A program made the position numbers and the translations under genes. From assembly GCF_001641265.1 (NCBI RefSeq), contig NW_020167531.1, positions 682,001 through 746,000 of the forward strand: 64,000 bases of DNA, given 5' to 3'. This document shows positions 10,058 through 18,000 of the stretch, piece by piece (within the stretch, counting starts at the first letter, position 1; every line of letters starts with the position of its first letter). The notes beneath the pieces are model-generated. The model worked only from the letters and a program-made list of their open reading frames with translations, ran no database searches and had not been told where the DNA came from. The DNA is from Pseudogymnoascus destructans (lineage: Eukaryota > Ascomycota > Leotiomycetes > Thelebolales > Thelebolaceae).

Positions 10058-10387
10058 CTAACCACACCAAGCCCAATTTTTGTAAAAGTCCCACTGGCAC
10101 GTTGTGCCCTTGGGACAAGTAGTCTGATATGTCCATTTTCGGGGGTTTCCAGCACAGACCCACACTTCGTTCTCGGTTCTATCCACCTGATAGTCAGCCA
10201 TCTGTTTGCATCACTGAAGAGGGTGCGGAATTACGGACATCGCGTCAAGGCCACAGGTTATTCTGTGATCTGCAGGGCACCAGTCTCCGACGCTAAACGA
10301 GTCACCTTTGTGACTCCGAGGCTGTGGTGGCGCGCTGAGAGCTATGCTGGAGAGGGTGACGAGTAGGAGGGCGATGGTGAGTTTCAT
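10058..10387 (-). CDS. Small secreted six-cysteine protein, copy 1
   Basis: Two exons, 10387-10235 and 10186-10058, join in phase across a 48-bp intron (GTAATT...AG) to give 93 residues. The start MKLTIALLLVTLSSIALSA is a clear signal peptide. The mature chain has six cysteines in the order WCP, TCG, then after the splice VCAGNP, TCPKGTTC and the ending NWAWCG. Copy 2 at 10822-11122 shares the intron position, the VDR after the splice, the cysteine order and the last residues. It is probably a disulphide-stabilised secreted protein, an effector-like class; the family is not one I recognise and the function is unknown. Confidence 0.8.
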
Positions 10388-10821
10388 TGTGTTGGTGGAA
10401 TGGGGGTTGAGTAATGGGTAATATGTAACGATTGGCAGTTGTATTTAGTTTGGGATCAAAGATACTAATGATGACAATGATGATGATCTTAAAGCTAAAT
10501 TGAAGAGGGAATGGTCCATTCTTTATACTTTGTACTCTATACTCTAAGCAAAGTTCCAAGGTACAGTAATATAGGGGGATGCGAGACATGTCTTACCGTG
10601 GAATGTAATGTAGCAGGAATAGGAGACGTGTATTATAATAGGATGCAAGACATTAGAGTAGAATGAAGAAACGTAGATTACAATACAGTAGAAAGTGAGA
10701 CATGTAATGCTTCTCGCATCCTAGGTAGGATGCGAGAAGCATTGGTCTACTATGATACCTCTGCCAACTTAGTATCACACATACGCTGCATCTCACAAGA
10801 TCAACCCTCTATACGTCAACA

Positions 10822-11122
10822 CTAACCACACCAAGCCCAGTTATTCCTCACATCCACATGACACTCCGTGCCCGCCGGGCAATTAGCCTGAAGTTCCCAC
10901 ACCGCGGGACTTCCAGCGCAAACGAATATTTGCGATGGTCTATCCACCTAAGAATAAGTCATCTGCTGTAGGTAGAAACAACATGGTAGGGTGGATTACG
11001 GACGTATTGAAGAAGCCGCATGTAACCTCGCCAGCGTGGGGGCAGTACTTGCTCGGGACTATCCATTGGCTGGCTGCTAGAGTGGAGATGGTTAAGAGGA
11101 TGGTGTTGGTGGTGAGCTTCAT
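10822..11122 (-). CDS. Small secreted six-cysteine protein, copy 2
   Basis: Exons 11122-11000 and 10947-10822 join in phase across a 52-bp intron (GTAATC...TTCTTAG), predicting 82 residues. The start MKLTTNTILLTISTLAAS is a signal peptide. Cysteines occur in KYCP, TCGFF, FVCAGSP, NCPAGTEC and the terminal NWAWCG, matching copy 1 one for one. A longer N-terminal frame exists upstream, but the Met followed by the hydrophobic core gives the better start and matches copy 1. Copies 1 and 2 differ at many residues, so the duplication is not recent. Function unknown; secretion is inferred from the signal peptide. Confidence 0.8.
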
Positions 11123-11374
11123 GGTGCTGGTGAGAGGTTGAGTTGTTGGTGGTAGTTGGTGTATGGGATGCTTGGGGATTATATTAGGCTTTATGGCAAT
11201 GATAATCAAGGTAGAATCGAAGAGGGGGTAATGGACTCTTTATTCTTGGGACAGAGGTTTGACAAATAGTAATACGGGATGTAATGAAGGAATATTGGTA
11301 AGACGTGTATTACAGTAGAATACGATAGAGAAGGATGCGAGGCAGGTATTTACAGCAGGACGAGAGGCACGAGC

Positions 11375-11455
11375 AGTATCACAGAAGGATGCAAGACGTA
11401 TCACAGAAGGATTTACAGAAGGATTCACAGAAGGATTCACAGAAGGATGCGAGAT
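11375..11455. repeat. Tandem ACAGAAGGATTC-type repeat
   Basis: Five or so copies of a roughly 12-bp unit (ACAGAAGGATTC, with TATC and TGCG variants) lie between copies 2 and 3 of the secreted-protein array. Related GATGCGAGACAT words are scattered through 10570-10740 and 11325-11400, so the spacers of the array share a common repetitive sequence. No coding potential. Confidence 0.7.
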
Positions 11456-11554
11456 CACAACGCGAGCACAGTATTTCCCTTCCATAACATATCTCTCAAG
11501 CCTCCCATTTCACATACCCCCCCGCCTCCAAGACCCAACCCTCCACCACCCCAC

Positions 11555-11665
11555 CTAAGCACACCAAGCCCAGTTCTTCTCAGCATTCGAAAGCAGCCCA
11601 TCCCCGCCGGGCAACTCGTCTGAACTTTCCAGCTCCATGGACTACTTGTCATCTCACGCACCCCT
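11555..11665 (-). pseudogene. Six-cysteine protein, degraded copy 3 (second exon only)
   Basis: The minus strand reads PWSWKVQTSCPAGMGC and, one base out of frame, NAEKNWAWCA before a TAG at 11555-11557. These match the second exon of copies 1 and 2. The frameshift falls between the two segments, the VCAG cysteine is replaced by VREM, and no first exon or signal peptide is found upstream. It is the third, dead member of the tandem array. Confidence 0.65.
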
Positions 11666-12496
11666 CATCCTTCGCATCCTTCGCATCATTCAAGACCCCC
11701 CCCTTCCATCATCTCAACATCTACCCATCGGGAATCTCCCAGTGTAGACAGGATCGGGATCTCTCAGCCTTGCTGCACAGGCCCGGGTGGACGTGGAAAT
11801 TCTTTATTATATTGAGCGGCTGAATATATAGCGTTAAGGTATCTGTAACACTGCCAACACTGCCAACACTGCCAACCAACCACCCCACCACCAACCACGT
11901 GATCGGCGCCCATTACCTCTCCTCCTTTCACCAACCATCCAACTCTCCCTCCTCAACCCTTCCCATCCCTTCATTTCCCATGTTCGCGCCTACTCTGGCA
12001 CGAACACGCCAAACCCGCGCCCCCCAAATAAACCGACGGCTATCCACGATCAGTTCCCACCAACCATCAAATCCCATCCCGCTCTCCTCTTTCCTGTGTA
12101 CGAGTCCCGGCGTTTCGCCATCAACCTCCTCGTCACCACTCCGGCGACTTTGATTGGACCCAACCCCGTGTCGTGCGCCGCCCATCTCCCGTTCGTTCCC
12201 GTCCCTCGATGGCAGTTCCTCGCCCAGAATGCGATGAACCCCCCCCCCTTCCCACAATACCCTCTCACCCCTCCGACGCCTCCCATCATGAAGCACTAGG
12301 CTGTCCTAGACCTGTGGCTGGGAAATGCGATCGCTGGTAAATGCGTTCGCAGGCCGGCAGACGCTGGCGTGTGTGGATGGATGTGGGGTGGATGCGACGT
12401 CGAGACGGGGTTGTGGTGGTAGGTGGTAGGTGCAAGGGGTGCAAGTAAGTCAGGTACCACACGAGTGCCGGGGGAGCGACTGGCTGGGGATGGCTG
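11662..12496. other. No supported gene; C-rich sequence
   Basis: This stretch has short C-rich open frames on both strands without recognisable domains or signal peptides. Around 11850-11878 there are three tandem ACTGCCAAC units. I cannot support a gene here. Confidence 0.4.
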
Positions 12497-12780
12497 GGGA
12501 CGATTTAGTGATGATTTAGTGATGATTTAGTGATGATTTAGTGATGATTTAGTGATGATTTAGTGATGATTTAGTGATGGTTTAGTGTGATTTAGTGTGA
12601 CTTAGTGATGATTTAGTGTGGTTTAGTGATGATTGATTTAGTGATGGCTGGTGGTGGTTGTCAGTGGACAATCAGTGGCTGTTAGTGGCTGTTAGTGGCC
12701 GTTAATGCTGTTAGTGCTGTTAGTGGCTGGCAGTGGCTGTTAGTGGCTGTTAGTGGCTATTAGTGGCTGGTAGTTGTGGC
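12497..12780. repeat. Two adjoining minisatellites (GATTTAGTGAT and GGCTGTTAGTG)
   Basis: From 12497 to about 12645 an 11-bp GATTTAGTGAT unit repeats about ten times, first perfectly and then with deletions. From about 12645 to 12775 it gives way to an irregular GGCTGTTAGTG unit. The shared TTAGTG core suggests one array evolved from the other. Noncoding. Confidence 0.85.
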
Positions 12781-13696
12781 TCCAACGCCTCAGACGCGGG
12801 AGTGACAGGGACAATGGCTGGCTGGCAGGGTTTGTTAGCTTTTTTGTTAGGGGAATCCCTGCCGAGTGCTGAGGGGGCGATTGTGAGACGCTGAACTGAT
12901 TGGGTGACAGGCCTTGGTCTGGGCTTGATTGACGACCATCCCCTTGGCGCCGGGGCTGTTGCGACCGCCCGCCGCCGTCCCCATCATGGCGGCTGTCATA
13001 CATATTCCCACTTCTAGATCTTTTATTCTCCCTGTTATGGAGACAAATCTCCATAATTGCGTGTTTCGCTTTCTCCGAGTACATTGCCACACCCACCCCG
13101 TCGTCGGCATTTGTCGTCGCGTCGCTACTCATAAAGACGCCCTGCCCCAGGCACACCCGCCTCTTCATTCTTATTGTCTATCATTGTCCTCCCATTGTGC
13201 TTTCTGTTGTTCCCTTTTTGTCTGGAACACCAATGCCCATCTGTACCATCAAAGACAATACTGTTCACAATCAGAAAGAAAAAAAAAACCATCAACCGCC
13301 CTCATAGAAGCAATATTCATATTGATCATTCGGCACGCCAACCAACCACCCTATTCGCGCTGCCCGCGACAATGCCAAGATGAAAGCTTTAGTCCCGAAC
13401 AGCTCCCATTCAGACCTCTCATTCTCTGACTCCTCTTCTTTATCACCTGCCACACAGTAGCAGCTGGACTGCCGCGCTGTTCATTCACACATCGAAAAAC
13501 GCTATTCATTTCTTCGCTATATATCCCTCGCCCTTTCAATCTTCGGCAACTTGCTCGAAAACCTCTTATATAATCGCAGTTCTCAAAGCACATTCTAGTT
13601 ACCCAGAAATCAGAAATACTACACCAAAAATAGAGAGCAATCTCTCCCGCAAACACACACCACATAGTCGCAGGACGACAATCTTACTACCTAGCC
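12781..13696. other. No supported gene; upstream region of the LPMO-like gene
   Basis: Open frames on both strands (for example 12740-13168) carry no domain I recognise and are proline/serine-biased by composition. The last 200 bases before 13697 are C/A-rich with few ATGs and probably include the promoter and leader of the secreted protein gene. Confidence 0.4.
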
Positions 13697-15007
13697 ATGC
13701 ATCCCACCGCCCTCCTCACCCTCCTCTCCCTCCTCCTCCCGGGCACATCAGCACACACCTGGATCGAGCAACTCCGCCTCATCAACCCCAACGGCACATT
13801 CACCCCCTCCCTCGGCTACCCGCGCGGCATGGTACCCCGCTCCTCCCCCTTATTCTCCGACGCAGTACTGACGCACCTGCTCCCCCCCAACGGCCGGTCC
13901 CCTCATAAAATTCTCTCTACCGACCCTATGTGCATGCTCTCGCAATCTGTTCCGGGCCTCAACACACCTGGCTTACCGCGTCTGCCGGCTGGGAAGGGGG
14001 ATCATGTCGCGCTGAGGTATCAGGAGAATGGGCATGTGACGATCCCGGAGACGAATCCGGGGAAGCCGAAGAATCGCGGGACGGTGTATATCTACGGCAC
14101 TGAGAAGCCGCTGGTGACTGACAAATTCATGGATATCCACAAGGTGTGGACCGCGGATGGGAAAGGGGGTGATGGCCGCGGTGTGCTGTTGGCGACGAGG
14201 AATTATGATGATGGGCAGTGTTACCAGGCTAACAGCCACCCGATCTCGTTGCAGCGACAGAAGCAGTTCCCTAAGGAGGCGAATGCGGAGATGGGCGTGA
14301 ATCTGTGGTGTCAGAGCGATGTCAAGCTGCCGGCTGAGATTGGGAGTAAGCAGTACACGCTGTACTGGGTTTGGGACTGGCCGACGGCGGCGATCAATGG
14401 GGCTGAGGCGATGCCGGAGGTTTATACGACTTGTATGGATGTTGACATCTCGTCTTCCACGGGGGCATCGGCGAAACTTACCTCGGAGAAGGGGAGTGTG
14501 CAGTTTGTTGAGGGCCAGGATATAAATAATGCGGGGATTAAGGGGGAGATGGAGGAGCAGTTTATTGTTCCTGTTGATGGCAGCACGGGAGGGTCGAGCA
14601 GTGGAGAGTCGAATGCCAAATCAGCGGCTGCTACCCCAATCAAGTCGAGTGCCACCCCACCCGTGGGAGGCGCGACAGTTACAGTCACAGCCCCAGGAAC
14701 CATGATAACCGTCACCGTCACCGCCAACGCCCCAGCAAACACGCAAACTCGACCGTCATCAGTACAGCAACAACAATCCAGCGTCTCCCCAACCCGACCC
14801 ATCGTCACGCCGTTCCTTACTACCACACCGACACCCACTTCGGCGTCGGGGGCCAGGATGGGCACAGTGACAGAGGTGGTGGAGGAGACGGTTACGGAGA
14901 CGCAGACGATGGTTATGCAGATGGGTGGTGTTTATACAGCCCGCCCTGAGTCGGAGACTGCGTCTGCGGTGCCGAGGATTAGGGGTAGGGCGCCGAGGGG
15001 TTTTTGA
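13697..15007 (+). CDS. Secreted LPMO-like protein with N-terminal histidine (436 aa)
   Basis: A signal peptide (MHPTALLTLLSLLLPGTSA) should be cut before HTWIEQLRLIN, leaving His as the first residue, as required for a copper histidine brace. A second candidate brace histidine lies in GDHVALRYQENGHVTIPE (about residues 95-112). The core runs to about residue 255 with several cysteines (DPMC, GQCYQ, LWCQ, TTCMD). The tail is Ser/Thr/Pro rich and ends without a hydrophobic GPI signal. The overall pattern resembles fungal secreted proteins annotated as DUF7492; polysaccharide oxidation is an inference, not shown. Single exon; the start is the Met of the signal peptide. Confidence 0.75.
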   Translation: MHPTALLTLLSLLLPGTSAHTWIEQLRLINPNGTFTPSLGYPRGMVPRSSPLFSDAVLTHLLPPNGRSPHKILSTDPMCMLSQSVPGLNTPGLPRLPAGKGDHVALRYQENGHVTIPETNPGKPKNRGTVYIYGTEKPLVTDKFMDIHKVWTADGKGGDGRGVLLATRNYDDGQCYQANSHPISLQRQKQFPKEANAEMGVNLWCQSDVKLPAEIGSKQYTLYWVWDWPTAAINGAEAMPEVYTTCMDVDISSSTGASAKLTSEKGSVQFVEGQDINNAGIKGEMEEQFIVPVDGSTGGSSSGESNAKSAAATPIKSSATPPVGGATVTVTAPGTMITVTVTANAPANTQTRPSSVQQQQSSVSPTRPIVTPFLTTTPTPTSASGARMGTVTEVVEETVTETQTMVMQMGGVYTARPESETASAVPRIRGRAPRGF

Positions 15008-16149
15008 GTTGGATCCAGGATGGATGAGGAAATTTGTGAGACGAGTGGTGGGATGGTTGGGAGGTGGTTTGATCTTTTTTTAAGGGCGTCTGGTGGGGGG
15101 GGGGGGGGTGGTGCATAGATATGGATGGGCTCATGGATGGGTATACGGATGGATGGGGGAGTTGAGAAACTTGAATTGATTGAGATTTTGAAGTGTGGAT
15201 TTTCGGTTTGATTTGACCTGTTTGACTTGACTTGATTTGACTATTATCCGTTTGAATCGGCCTGGTTTGACTTGACTTGACCTGATTTGACTCGCCTTGG
15301 CTCCACTGTAGTTTCCGAGGAAGCTGCGATTGAGATTTTGCTTGGTTGCTTGGTAATCATACCTTCCGTATCTATAATGAATATTTTGAGGAAGCTGCGA
15401 CTGAGACCTGCTTAATACTCATACCTTCCCTGTCTGTAAATTGAAGATTCCCCAGGTTTTAATTGACTGATAGCCCCATTTCGGAAGAAAATAATGGAAA
15501 ACCCTGCGGGGAGCTTCGAAATAACCTTTAGAGGTCCGGTCCACTGCGGAGCTCAACGAAGCTGTTCTGCTCCAGGCCGCTGAACGGGAGGGGGGCGGAT
15601 CGGGACCACGCGACGGACTGAGCGATACATTTGGTTTTATGGATAGTTGAATTATCATTCGTTCACCTGCTGCGCCATCGTCTACCCGACTTAATCTACA
15701 TCCTCATCTGAGACAACTCCCGAACTACCGCCACCCCGCCGGCCTTCGCCTCCAACCCCACTTCCCCACACTCCTCCCCCGCATTCTCCACAAATAACCC
15801 CCACTCCCCAACGCCAACCGAGCAACAAAGCCCGTTCAGCAGGCACCATCGTCACCACCGTTTGGAGCTTAACCTTATGCGGTGGCATCATCGTTTAGAG
15901 CAGCTATGATCCGCGCATGCAAGATAAGAATGCGCCTTCCGGCTTCTTTTGGTTTCAGGGCACCCGACGGCCCAGCTTCCAACAGCCCCCCTTTACCGAC
16001 CCATGCTAGGAACATGCCGCCATCCGGGTACTGGACTTCCATGTGGGGATCCGAGACCATTTGTACACCCCCCTATCCCCCCCTCAATCCGCAAATAGCT
16101 CGTCATAACGAACTACCAACGAACACGTGGATATACCTGACGCCGCCCG
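15008..16149. other. No supported gene; simple sequence and possible remnant
   Basis: Contains a 13-base poly-G run near 15096 and many TTGAC/TTTGA words between 15200 and 15300 that form an irregular tandem array. On the minus strand 16060-15691 there are two adjoining frames with GRRILILHARIIAALNDD and KLQTVVTMVPAERALLLGWRW, possibly one decayed gene with a frameshift, but I do not recognise it and would not annotate it as a gene. Confidence 0.35.
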
Positions 16150-16313
16150 CTTGTAAGGATGTCTGTCCCTCAGTGACGGAAAGGATCTGAGTCGAGCAGG
16201 TTACGGTCACATGATAAGAGTTAAGGCAGGTTAGCCGAGTCGGACCCGTTTCGGGTACTTAAGGGGATTGACCCAACGGGGTCCCTCTCCCTTAGTGACG
16301 GAAGGTATATGAG
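16150..16313 (+). repeat. Tandem-repeat element E, left part (Copia1 target)
   Basis: A unit containing GGTTAGCCGAGTCGGACCCG and GGGTACTTAAGGGGATTGAC is present here and again right after Copia1 (22544-22640), and in inverted orientation at 40391-40560. The left array ends GGTATATGAG, and the sequence resumes after Copia1 with TCGGACAGG, reconstructing a second unit of the array. Copia1 therefore landed inside a tandem repeat. Confidence 0.75.
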
Positions 16314-16439
16314 TGTTGGAACTGCATTCCTGGTAGTACGCTGCACATGCGTAGCCTGTATACCAACTGTGTATATATAGGGGCTTCGCCCCCCGTAGTT
16401 TTTCAATCAAGTCGTCAAACTCCAATTATGTGTTCAACA
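16314..16439 (+). repeat. Copia1 5' LTR (126 bp) with TATA box
   Basis: The LTR begins TGTTGGAACTGCATTCC and ends ATGTGTTCAACA. A TATATATA at 16372-16379 is the likely core promoter, followed by a GC-rich stretch with GGGGCTTCGCCCC, a perfect hairpin. The 3' LTR is identical base for base. Confidence 0.95.
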
Positions 16440-16455
16440 GGTTATGAGCCCGGCG
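16440..16455 (+). other. Copia1 primer-binding site (half initiator tRNA-Met type)
   Basis: GGTTATGAGCCCGG immediately follows the 5' LTR. Its complement, CCGGGCTCATAACC, matches the anticodon stem-loop of initiator tRNA-Met (CAT anticodon in GCTCATAAC). This fits priming by a cleaved tRNA half, as described for Drosophila copia. The same motif occurs at 45762 (Copia3) and 21909 (inside Copia1). Confidence 0.8.
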
Positions 16456-16614
16456 ACGCTCAGGAAGCCTCGCATTTGAACCAAAGAATTGATTCCGAAG
16501 TCTCACATCGATAAAGTGAGAGCCTGAGCTACCCACCGGTAATACTCAGTCTAAAGAAGCCCGCAAAGTAAGCCATCGACTTGGCTGCGGCAGTTCAGCT
16601 CCACAAGCCGGAAA

Positions 16615-18000
16615 GTGATAACGGCTCACAAAAAAATGGAGTCGGAACACATCGAGAGGTCCCGGATCCAGAAGCTGTCTGGTCCGAACTATCGGAATTG
16701 GGCCCTCCAGATCCAGATCGAGCTTATCGACAGGAAGGTTTGGAGCGCTATCGACAACAAGTTCACGCTCGAATATGAGCTGGACAAGCCAAAAAAGGAA
16801 GAAACTGAGGAGGCTGCCGCTACACGCGAAGAACAGCTCGCTTTCCTCCGCGACAACAGGGCTAGGAGGATCATCCTAGAAAGTTGCATCCCGTCGATTG
16901 TCAACCGGGTTATAGGTCTCTCGACAGCCAGGGAGGTCTGGGACAAGCTCAAGAAAATGCACGCCCGCGACGGGCTGCAGCAGCTGGACTTAAAAAACGA
17001 GGCCTTCGGGAGCTACCTTCCGCCAGCGTCTACACCGGTATTTGACATCGCCACGATGTTAAACCAGCTCCAGGACGACATCGCAGCGATAGAGCCAGAA
17101 GACAGGCCCTCGGACTCGAGGAAGGTCAGCCGGCTCCTGGCGATTATGAGAAGCCGTGGCAGCAAATATGACATTGCTAGCGCCCAGATCAGGGCGGCAA
17201 AAATCACAGATTACCAAGACATCATCGACCAGTTTGTCGATATTGAGGAACAGACCAAGGTTTCAAAGTCGGTCACCGAATCTGCCCGGCAAGCCTCTAC
17301 GGATACTGGAAGTACAAGGGGCAAAGGGGGTGGACGGGGCAGCGGAGGCAAGTCCTCTCAGAAAGACACCCGTACGTGCTATCACTGCGGGAAGTCTGGA
17401 CATATTCGCCAGGACTGCAACGCGAAGAAGAGAGGAGAGCCAAAGACAGCAGGGCCATCGACTGGACCTCTCGCTGCCCCTGGCGGTGGAAAGGGGTTAT
17501 CACCGCCTCTACCGGAGGAGGCAAACACTGCCAGCATCCAAGCCGCTCCTACTACTGAGACATCCTGGATCGCCGCAGTTGACAAACTCTGTGGCGTCGA
17601 TACCCGATGGGTTAGCGACGTCCAAGCCCAAAGCAAGGCTTGGATTATGGACTCGGGCTGCTCCCGCCATATGACGTACGCCAAAGAGGCGTTCGTTGAC
17701 TATATTGCCCTAGACAAGCCGATTCCGGTCAGATTGGCCAACGGGATGGAAATCCAGGCTGTCGCCGAAGGGACTGTCAGCTTCGAAATAACTGTCAAGG
17801 GCAGCAAACGTCGTATTCAGCTTCATGAAGTGCTGCACGTACCGAAGCTCGCTGGAAGCCTCGTCTCGGTCTCCCATCTCCAGGACAGGGGGATCATGAC
17901 AAGGACGACCAGTGGCGGCAAGATGCTCCTTGAGCTTAGGGGGGAAGTTATCGGCGTAGCCGATCGAATTGGACGCTCTTACGTCCTCGACGGCACCTAG
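16615..18000 (+). CDS. Copia1 Gag-protease part (461 aa)
   Basis: The N-terminal half is a Copia-type Gag with KLSGPNYRNWALQIQIEL and KLKKMH-type segments. A CCHC zinc knuckle (CYHCGKSGHIRQDC) follows at about residues 252-265, and then the aspartic protease with WIMDSGCSRHMT (catalytic DSG). The frame ends at TAG 17998-18000, but the same frame continues without interruption to 20991. I started at ATG 16615; a later in-frame ATG at 16636 (MESEH) starts closer to the conserved Gag and is also plausible. The protein packages the RNA and cleaves the polyprotein. Confidence 0.9.
   Translation: MITAHKKMESEHIERSRIQKLSGPNYRNWALQIQIELIDRKVWSAIDNKFTLEYELDKPKKEETEEAAATREEQLAFLRDNRARRIILESCIPSIVNRVIGLSTAREVWDKLKKMHARDGLQQLDLKNEAFGSYLPPASTPVFDIATMLNQLQDDIAAIEPEDRPSDSRKVSRLLAIMRSRGSKYDIASAQIRAAKITDYQDIIDQFVDIEEQTKVSKSVTESARQASTDTGSTRGKGGGRGSGGKSSQKDTRTCYHCGKSGHIRQDCNAKKRGEPKTAGPSTGPLAAPGGGKGLSPPLPEEANTASIQAAPTTETSWIAAVDKLCGVDTRWVSDVQAQSKAWIMDSGCSRHMTYAKEAFVDYIALDKPIPVRLANGMEIQAVAEGTVSFEITVKGSKRRIQLHEVLHVPKLAGSLVSVSHLQDRGIMTRTTSGGKMLLELRGEVIGVADRIGRSYVLDGT

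Noticed and set aside
12497..12780. Regular spacing suggesting a CRISPR-like array
   Set aside because: Repeats are contiguous without unique spacers and the genome is eukaryotic; it is a minisatellite.
12740..13429. Open frames of 140-166 codons on both strands
   Set aside because: No domain, signal peptide or splice support; composition-driven Pro/Ser/Arg content.
16440..16455. tRNA-like motif GTTATGAGCCC as a tRNA gene
   Set aside because: Only the anticodon-region complement is present and it follows an LTR each time; it is a primer-binding site, not a gene. I found no convincing tRNA gene in the window.
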